The notes beneath the pieces are model-generated. The model did no database searches and was not told the origin of the DNA. It worked only from the letters and a program-made list of their open reading frames with translations. Below, in pieces: positions 5,296-5,813 of a DNA stretch of 5,813 bases. Origin of the DNA: Rhodococcus sp. (in: high G+C Gram-positive bacteria) (GTDB lineage: Bacteria; Actinomycetota; Actinomycetes; Mycobacteriales; Mycobacteriaceae); assembly GCA_012515885.1 (NCBI GenBank), contig JAAYXN010000044.1, forward strand, positions 1-5,813, read 5' to 3'. Positions within the stretch are counted from its first letter, which is position 1, and each line of letters opens with the position of its first letter. The translations under genes and the position numbers were made by a program.

Positions 5296-5813
5296 TCCTC
5301 ATCGACCCCAAAATGGTGGAACTGACCCCCTACGAGGGCATTCCGCACCTGATCACTCCCATCATCACCCAGCCGAAGAAGGCTGCCGCTGCGCTCGCGT
5401 GGTTGGTGGAAGAGATGGAGCAGCGCTATCAGGACATGCAGGTCAGCCGCGTTCGGCATATCGACGACTTCAATAAGAAAGTGAAGTCCGGCGAAATCAC
5501 AGCGCCCCTCGGCAGCGAACGCGTCTACCGCCCATACCCATACATCCTGGCGATCGTCGACGAGCTTGCGGACCTCATGATGACCGCACCCCGCGACGTT
5601 GAAGACGCGATCGTACGGATCACCCAGAAAGCGCGAGCTGCCGGTATCCACCTGGTGCTCGCCACCCAGCGCCCGTCCGTGGACGTCGTCACGGGTCTGA
5701 TCAAAACTAACGTTCCGTCCCGTTTGGCGTTCGCCACGTCGTCGCTGACCGATTCGCGCGTGATCCTCGACCAACCGGGCGCCGAGAAACTGATCGGTAT
5801 GGGTGACGGACTC
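5292..5813 (+). CDS. ftsK: DNA translocase FtsK, motor C-terminal part in second frame (3' end outside window)
   Basis: This frame continues the FtsK motor after the break and is open to the last base (174 codons, no stop). It reads MILIDPKMVELTPYEGIPHL, then LVEEMEQRYQ, the RHIDDFNKK region, and Walker B as YILAIVDELADLMM with Asp90-Glu91 of the fragment (codons at 5559 and 5562). Next come ITQKARAAGIHLVLATQRPSVDVVTGLIK-type sequence and the sensor-like SRVILDQPGAEKLIGMGDGL. All are hallmark RecA-type FtsK/SpoIIIE motifs, so selection on this part appears recent. Counted as one restored protein, these are residues 578-751; the rest of the motor and the DNA-reading gamma domain lie to the right. 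The same frame is open upstream to 5229, so the homologous part starts at Asp 5280-5282. ATG 5292 is only the first available start, overlapping the TGA of the first frame. Confidence 0.9.
   Translation, partial: MILIDPKMVELTPYEGIPHLITPIITQPKKAAAALAWLVEEMEQRYQDMQVSRVRHIDDFNKKVKSGEITAPLGSERVYRPYPYILAIVDELADLMMTAPRDVEDAIVRITQKARAAGIHLVLATQRPSVDVVTGLIKTNVPSRLAFATSSLTDSRVILDQPGAEKLIGMGDGL

Larger units (their letters stand above)
3562..5813 (+). pseudogene. ftsK: Whole ftsK locus with an apparent one-base deletion near 5278-5281
   Basis: The two ftsK pieces are one gene interrupted by a frameshift. Frame one reads ACC CCG ATG AGG TTC GCA TGA from 5275. Adding one base after CC or CCG restores ACC CCN GAT GAG GTT CGC ATG (TPDEVRM), the normal continuation of FtsK, leading straight into ILIDPKMVELTPYEG. 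The missing base could be a C from a CCCCC run or a G from CCGGAT; both give the same protein. Protein similarity is strong on both sides and there is no further damage in the visible part. That fits a sequencing or assembly error, or a very recent mutation, better than an old decayed gene. If real, no intact FtsK motor would be made without frameshifting or complementation between fragments. Confidence 0.88.

Noticed and set aside
5276..5300. Insertion element or recombination scar as the cause of the ftsK break
   Set aside because: There are no inserted bases, terminal repeats or target duplication. A single missing base accounts for the change.
4914..5774. Long minus-strand open frame (286 codons) across the ftsK motor region, including the frameshift point
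   Set aside because: It lies antisense to clearly conserved FtsK motifs, its product resembles no family I recognise, and such open antisense frames are usual in GC-rich genes.

Overview
The window looks like chromosomal housekeeping DNA from a high-GC actinobacterium, most likely of the order Mycobacteriales (Rhodococcus, Gordonia, Hoyosella or Mycobacterium type). The evidence is strong G/C preference at third codon positions, proteins that resemble their Mycobacterium tuberculosis counterparts from end to end as I recall them, and the gene order thyX - dapA - rnj - ftsK. The M. tuberculosis order Rv2754c, Rv2753c, Rv2752c ... Rv2748c is the same except for a few small genes that are absent here. 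The genus cannot be fixed by eye. All genes are on the + strand. I see no mobile element, CRISPR array, tRNA, rRNA, toxin-antitoxin pair or defence system.

Layout. Positions 1-486 hold the 3' two-thirds of thyX (flavin-dependent thymidylate synthase; its start lies off the left edge). A 43-base gap carries a likely -10 box just ahead of dapA (530-1435, 4-hydroxy-tetrahydrodipicolinate synthase). rnj (1436-3436, ribonuclease J) begins on the base after the dapA stop codon, so the two are almost certainly one transcription unit. That unit ends at a strong, nearly symmetrical hairpin terminator (3461-3496). ftsK (DNA translocase FtsK/SpoIIIE) starts at 3562 behind its own -10-like box and runs off the right edge.

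The main anomaly is in ftsK. The reading frame breaks at about 5278-5281, shortly after the Walker A motif. One base is missing relative to a normal ftsK. The first frame stops at 5295, while the rest of the motor domain, with Walker B, continues in another frame to the end of the window. This is either a sequence error or a genuine mutation that splits the motor between its two ATP-binding motifs.

The genes serve basic growth: dTMP supply (ThyX), the first committed step to lysine and diaminopimelate for the cell wall (DapA), RNA processing and decay (RNase J), and chromosome segregation at division (FtsK). The neighbourhood dapA - rnj - ftsK/spoIIIE also occurs, with small genes interposed, in Bacillus subtilis, so it is an old arrangement. 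I found no convincing undescribed system. The items worth checking are the ftsK frameshift, the long N-terminal extension of RNase J with a possible internal start, and paired TAGCCT boxes that suggest leaderless transcription of dapA and ftsK.
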